A stretch of DNA of 64,000 nucleotides from a bacterium. GTDB taxonomy: Bacteria > Bacillota > Bacilli > Lactobacillales > Streptococcaceae. Position 1 is the stretch's first letter, and each line of letters opens with the position of its first letter. Under the pieces are notes generated by a model that was not told the DNA's origin, did not search any database, and saw only the letters and a list, made by a program, of their open reading frames with translations. Shown here piece by piece: positions 59,715 to 64,000 of the stretch. Where the stretch lies: positions 4,392-68,391 of the forward strand of contig CAJNCJ010000009.1 in NCBI GenBank assembly GCA_905221235.1, in the 5' to 3' direction. The position numbers and the translations under genes were made by a program.

Positions 59715-59751
59715 AAAAATCAATCGTGGGAAATTTCCTGCGATTTTTTCA
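59715..59751 (+). terminator. Terminator between lytR and cinA
   Basis: AATCG..GGAAA and TTTCC..CGATT form an imperfect hairpin with TTTTTTC after it. The T run also forms the T-rich region upstream of the combox. Confidence 0.7.
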
Positions 59752-59757
59752 AAAAAA

Positions 59758-59765
59758 TACGAATA
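59758..59765 (+). promoter_or_regulatory. Combox (ComX/SigX promoter element) of cinA
   Basis: TACGAATA is an exact match to the streptococcal combox, with a T stretch about 10 bases upstream. The cinA start codon lies 18 bases downstream. It marks the late competence operon cinA-recA-dinF. Confidence 0.9.
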
Positions 59766-59782
59766 GATAGGTAGGAGGAAAC

Positions 59783-61039
59783 ATGAAAGCAGAAATCATT
59801 GCTGTTGGAACAGAGATTTTGACAGGACAGATTGTCAATACCAATGCCCAGTTTTTATCGGAAAAATTAGCAGAAATTGGGGTAGACGTATATTTTCAGA
59901 CGGCTGTAGGAGACAATGAAGCTCGTCTCTTGTCTTTGCTTGAGATTGCTAGTCAACGTAGCAGTTTGGTGATTTTGACAGGTGGTTTAGGGCCAACTGA
60001 GGATGACCTAACCAAACAAACTTTGGCTAAATTTTTAGGGAAAGAATTAGTTTTCGATTCTCAGGCGCAGGAGAAGTTGGATATCTTTTTTGCCCAGAGA
60101 CCAGACTATTCCCGAACACCGAATAATGAAAGACAAGCTCAAATTGTAGCAGGAGCGACTCCACTACCAAACGAAACAGGATTGGCTGTTGGAGGAATGT
60201 TAGAAGTGAACGAAGTGACCTACGTCGTCCTTCCTGGTCCACCAAGTGAATTGAAACCCATGGTCTTAAACCAACTTCTACCTAAGTTGATGACAGGGAG
60301 CAAGCTGTATTCCCGAGTTCTTCGTTTCTTTGGGATTGGCGAAAGTCAGCTGGTGACCATTTTGGCTGATTTGATTGATAATCAAACTGATCCGACTTTG
60401 GCCCCTTATGCCAAGACAGGAGAAGTCACTCTGCGTCTGTCAACAAAAACTAGCAGTCAAGAAGAGGCGAATCAAGCGTTGGATATTTTGGAAAATCAAA
60501 TCTTGGACTACCAAACCTTTGAAGGCCTTTCTCTACGAGAACTTTGTTATGGTTATGGGGAAGAATCCAGCTTGGCCAGTATCGTAGTAGAAGAACTGAA
60601 AAAGCAAAGGAAAACAATCACGGCAGCAGAGAGTTTAACGGCAGGGCTTTTCCAAGCCACTGTAGCTGATTTTTCAGGAGTTTCAAGTATATTTAAGGGT
60701 GGTTTTGTGACCTATAGCTTGGAGGAAAAATCAAAAATGTTGGATATTCCTGTCAAGGATTTGGAAGAACATGGTGTGGTGTCTGAATATACAGCTCAGA
60801 AGATGGCTGAGCAGGCACGAAGCAAGACCCAGTCTGATTTTGGCATTAGTTTGACTGGAGTGGCAGGACCAGACAGTCTAGAAGGGCACCCAGCTGGGAC
60901 AGTCTTCATAGGCTTGGCACAGGGGCAAGGAACTGAGGTCATCAAGGTGAATATTGGAGGCAGAAGTCGAGCAGATGTACGTCACATTGCGGTTATGCAT
61001 GCCTTTAACCTAGTTCGCAAGGCTTTATTAAGTGACTAA
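59783..61039 (+). CDS. cinA: Competence-damage protein CinA
   Basis: 418 residues. The N-terminal molybdopterin-binding-like domain (about 1-170; [33 protein letters not shown]) has ADP-ribose-type pyrophosphatase activity in the family, and the C-terminal domain (about 255-415; [16 protein letters not shown]) has nicotinamide-nucleotide deamidase activity. In pneumococcus CinA is induced with competence and works with RecA. AGGAGG precedes the ATG. Confidence 0.95.
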   Translation: MKAEIIAVGTEILTGQIVNTNAQFLSEKLAEIGVDVYFQTAVGDNEARLLSLLEIASQRSSLVILTGGLGPTEDDLTKQTLAKFLGKELVFDSQAQEKLDIFFAQRPDYSRTPNNERQAQIVAGATPLPNETGLAVGGMLEVNEVTYVVLPGPPSELKPMVLNQLLPKLMTGSKLYSRVLRFFGIGESQLVTILADLIDNQTDPTLAPYAKTGEVTLRLSTKTSSQEEANQALDILENQILDYQTFEGLSLRELCYGYGEESSLASIVVEELKKQRKTITAAESLTAGLFQATVADFSGVSSIFKGGFVTYSLEEKSKMLDIPVKDLEEHGVVSEYTAQKMAEQARSKTQSDFGISLTGVAGPDSLEGHPAGTVFIGLAQGQGTEVIKVNIGGRSRADVRHIAVMHAFNLVRKALLSD

Positions 61040-61051
61040 CTTTTGATATAA
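61039..61051 (+). promoter_or_regulatory. recA promoter (-10)
   Basis: TTGATATAAT just after the cinA stop, with TTATTA 16 bases upstream of the TATAAT. It can transcribe recA apart from the competence promoter. Confidence 0.6.
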
Positions 61052-61093
61052 TAGTAGATAGGTCTGAGGACCATTAGAATGTAGGAGAATAGA

Positions 61094-62260
<1,167 letters not shown>

Positions 62261-62266
62261 GCTGTT

Positions 62267-62294
62267 AAAGTAGTGGAGAAATTCACTGCTTTTT
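62267..62294 (+). terminator. recA terminator
   Basis: AAAGTAGTG and CACTGCTTT form a hairpin with one mismatch, with TTTT after it. Read-through to dinF seems likely, and dinF has its own promoter. Confidence 0.65.
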
Positions 62295-62349
62295 CATTGC
62301 CTAGTTCTGGCATAGTTTGCTGTTTCTTGTCGCTCCTCTAGAAAGCTGA

Positions 62350-62355
62350 TATAAT
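62350..62355 (+). promoter_or_regulatory. dinF -10 element, leaderless arrangement
   Basis: TATAAT at 62350-62355 with the dinF ATG at 62362, the same spacing as in ruvB and tsaE. Confidence 0.6.
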
Positions 62356-62361
62356 AGCCTT

Positions 62362-63732
62362 ATGAATAAAAAACGAACAGTGGACTTGATTCATGGTCCT
62401 ATTCTCCCCTCACTTTTAAGTTTTGCCTTTCCAATCTTGCTGTCCAATATTTTCCAGCAACTCTATAACACTGCTGATGTCTTGATTGTTGGGCGATTTC
62501 TGGGTCAAAATTCCTTGGCAGCAGTAGGGGCAACAACTGCCATTTTTGACTTGATTATAGGCTTTACACTTGGTGTTGGTAATGGAATGGGAATTGTCAT
62601 TGCCCGTTATTACGGGGCTCGGAATTTTACTAAGATTAAGGAAGCAGTAGCAGCCACTTGGATTTTAGGTGCTCTTTTGAGTATTGTAGTGATGTTGCTG
62701 GGCTTTCTTGGTTTGTATCCTCTCTTGCAATACCTAGATACCCCTGCAGAAATCCTCCCTCAATCCTATCAATATATTTCTATGATTGTGACCTGTGTCG
62801 GTGTCAGCTTTGCTTATAATCTCTTTGCAGGTTTGTTGAGATCCATTGGGGACAGTCTAGCAGCCCTTGGCTTTCTGATTTTCTCTGCCTTGGTTAATGT
62901 GGTTCTGGATCTCTATTTCATTACGCAACTGCATCTTGGAGTTCAATCGGCAGGTCTTGCGACTATTATTTCGCAGGGGCTATCAGCGATACTCTGTTTC
63001 TACTATATCCGCAAGAGTGTTCCAGAACTTCTCCCTCAACTGAAACATTTTAAATGGGACAAGGCCTTGTACGCGGATCTCTTGGAGCAAGGTTTGGCTA
63101 TGGGCTTGATGAGTTCAATTGTGTCAATTGGTAGTGTGATATTACAGTCTTCTGTTAATACCTTTGGTGCCGTGATTATTAGTGCTCAGACAGCGGCTCG
63201 ACGGATTATGGCCTTCGCCCTTCTTCCTATGACTGCTATTTCTGCTTCGATGACGACTTTTGCTTCGCAGAATCTTGGGGCCAAGCGACCAGACCGCATT
63301 GTTCAAGGACTTCAAATCGGCAGTCGTTTAAGTATGTCCTGGGCAGTGTTTGTTTGTGTCTTCCTCTTTTTTGCCAGTCCTACTTTAGTTTCCTTCTTGG
63401 CCAGTTCGACGGATGGCTACCTGGTAGAAAACGGTAGTCTCTACCTGCAAATCAGCTCAGCCTTTTATCCCATTTTGAGTCTCTTGTTGATTTATCGCAA
63501 CTGCTTGCAGGGCTTGGGGCAAAAGGTCCTTCCTCTGGTTTCCAGTTTTATTGAACTAATCGGGAAAATCGCTTTTGTGGTCTTGATTATTCCTTGGGAG
63601 GGCTATAGGGGTGTTATCCTCTGCGAACCCCTTATCTGGGTTGCTATGACCATTCAACTCTACTTTTCGCTTTTTCGTCATCCCTTGATAAAAGAAGGCA
63701 AGGCCATCTTGGCAACAAAAGTGTCATTATAG
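62362..63732 (+). CDS. dinF: MATE-family efflux protein DinF
   Basis: 456 residues, twelve membrane segments, two homologous MATE halves (AFPILLSNIFQQLYNTADVL at about 17-36 and the second half from about 235). MATE proteins export drugs or oxidised compounds in exchange for Na+ or H+. In S. pneumoniae dinF follows recA in the competence operon. No ribosome-binding site is seen; the -10 lies 7 bases from the ATG. Confidence 0.93.
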   Translation: MNKKRTVDLIHGPILPSLLSFAFPILLSNIFQQLYNTADVLIVGRFLGQNSLAAVGATTAIFDLIIGFTLGVGNGMGIVIARYYGARNFTKIKEAVAATWILGALLSIVVMLLGFLGLYPLLQYLDTPAEILPQSYQYISMIVTCVGVSFAYNLFAGLLRSIGDSLAALGFLIFSALVNVVLDLYFITQLHLGVQSAGLATIISQGLSAILCFYYIRKSVPELLPQLKHFKWDKALYADLLEQGLAMGLMSSIVSIGSVILQSSVNTFGAVIISAQTAARRIMAFALLPMTAISASMTTFASQNLGAKRPDRIVQGLQIGSRLSMSWAVFVCVFLFFASPTLVSFLASSTDGYLVENGSLYLQISSAFYPILSLLLIYRNCLQGLGQKVLPLVSSFIELIGKIAFVVLIIPWEGYRGVILCEPLIWVAMTIQLYFSLFRHPLIKEGKAILATKVSL

Positions 63733-63758
63733 CTCGATTTGCTAAATAAAATGGTAAA

Positions 63759-63970
63759 TTCCCAAACTAAGTTCCACTGCTAATCCAAGTGGAAGTTAGT
63801 CTGATAAAAATCCTAAAAAACATTGGAAATCCGTGTCAGGGTAACTTCCACTGGTTTTAATCATGCTTGATTTCATCGCTTTTGTAGCCAAAATGAATCG
63901 AAAAAAAGAGCGCACAAAATCCTCTCATCTGAAAGCGTTTCAGATTAAGTTCCGCTATGGTGGAAGTTAG
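63759..63970. repeat. Inverted repeats after dinF
   Basis: CTAAGTTCCACT (about 63759) faces AGTGGAAGTTAG (63782-63793), 11 of 12 pairs. A second pair, TAACTTCCACT (63842) and GGTGGAAGTTAG (63959-63970), encloses about 105 bases. In that segment an ATG at 63863 opens 35 codons without a ribosome-binding site. It looks like a short repeat or the edge of a small mobile element; I do not recognise it. Confidence 0.45.
63863..63970 (+). CDS. Doubtful small ORF
   Basis: 35 codons, MLDFIAFVAKMNRKKERTKS at the start. No ribosome-binding site precedes it and its stop lies in the inverted repeat. It could be a fragment of a transposase or simply chance; listed so that it is not lost. Confidence 0.2.
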   Translation: MLDFIAFVAKMNRKKERTKSSHLKAFQIKFRYGGS

Positions 63971-64000
63971 TGTGAGACGTTTGAATGGGGTTAAAGGTTA

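Overview
The window reads as chromosome of a mitis-group Streptococcus, most likely S. mitis or a close relative of S. pneumoniae. Evidence: four pneumococcal-type BOX repeats, three small RNA genes behind CiaR boxes, a cinA-recA-dinF block behind a ComX combox, choline-binding proteins, an LPXTG pullulanase, and pneumococcus-like protein sequences throughout. It does not follow the S. pneumoniae map as I remember it: rpoB follows the pullulanase gene directly, and a transporter/methyltransferase-like operon sits between an LLM oxidoreductase gene and the pullulanase gene.

Layout. 1-10626: S10-spc-alpha ribosomal superoperon from the end of rpsC to rplQ, including secY, adk, infA and rpoA, with several structured intergenic RNAs; two of these share one architecture and flank rpsH. 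10891-14624: ACT-domain and DUF711 proteins, a frameshifted choline-binding protein gene, a csRNA and a histidine phosphatase. 14727-18519 (minus): ferric-iron type ABC transporter. 18837-23412: leuS, an unrecognised AT-rich membrane protein and two GNAT acetyltransferases. 23472-25016: a second csRNA followed by three tandem Fst-type type I toxin-antitoxin modules, all absent as annotated-size ORFs because the toxins are only 30 residues. 25049-33142: ruvB, a nucleotidyltransferase-like gene, a third csRNA, uppS-cdsA-rseP-proS and a GH1 glycosidase. 33335-36426: glmS behind a likely operator-flanked promoter, and a luciferase-like oxidoreductase.

36647-41984 is one tight operon: two paralogous URO-D-superfamily proteins with the H-x-C...C zinc motif of methyltransferases, a small membrane peptide, and a complete polar amino-acid ABC transporter. 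It looks like an uptake and demethylation/methyl-transfer pathway of unknown substrate. 42061-45957 (minus) is a cell-wall pullulanase under a perfect cre site.

46403-54255: rpoB, rpoC and ndk behind an attenuator-like leader. 54503-56711 holds a minus-strand choline-binding protein gene whose start overlaps the stop of a 57-codon secreted-peptide ORF; that ORF diverges from a PlcR/TprA-type regulator. This arrangement is what a Phr-type cell-cell signalling cassette looks like, here coupled to a surface protein. 57017-63732: a membrane protein, tsaE, a GNAT protein, an LCP-family protein, then the competence block cinA, recA, dinF. The last 270 bases hold inverted repeats and no convincing gene.

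The strongest candidates for something undescribed are the peptide/regulator/choline-binding protein cassette (55483-56711), the self-matching triple Fst array (23535-25016), the URO-D-like/ABC operon (36647-41984) and the paired RNA elements around rpsH (2604-2713 and 3287-3390).
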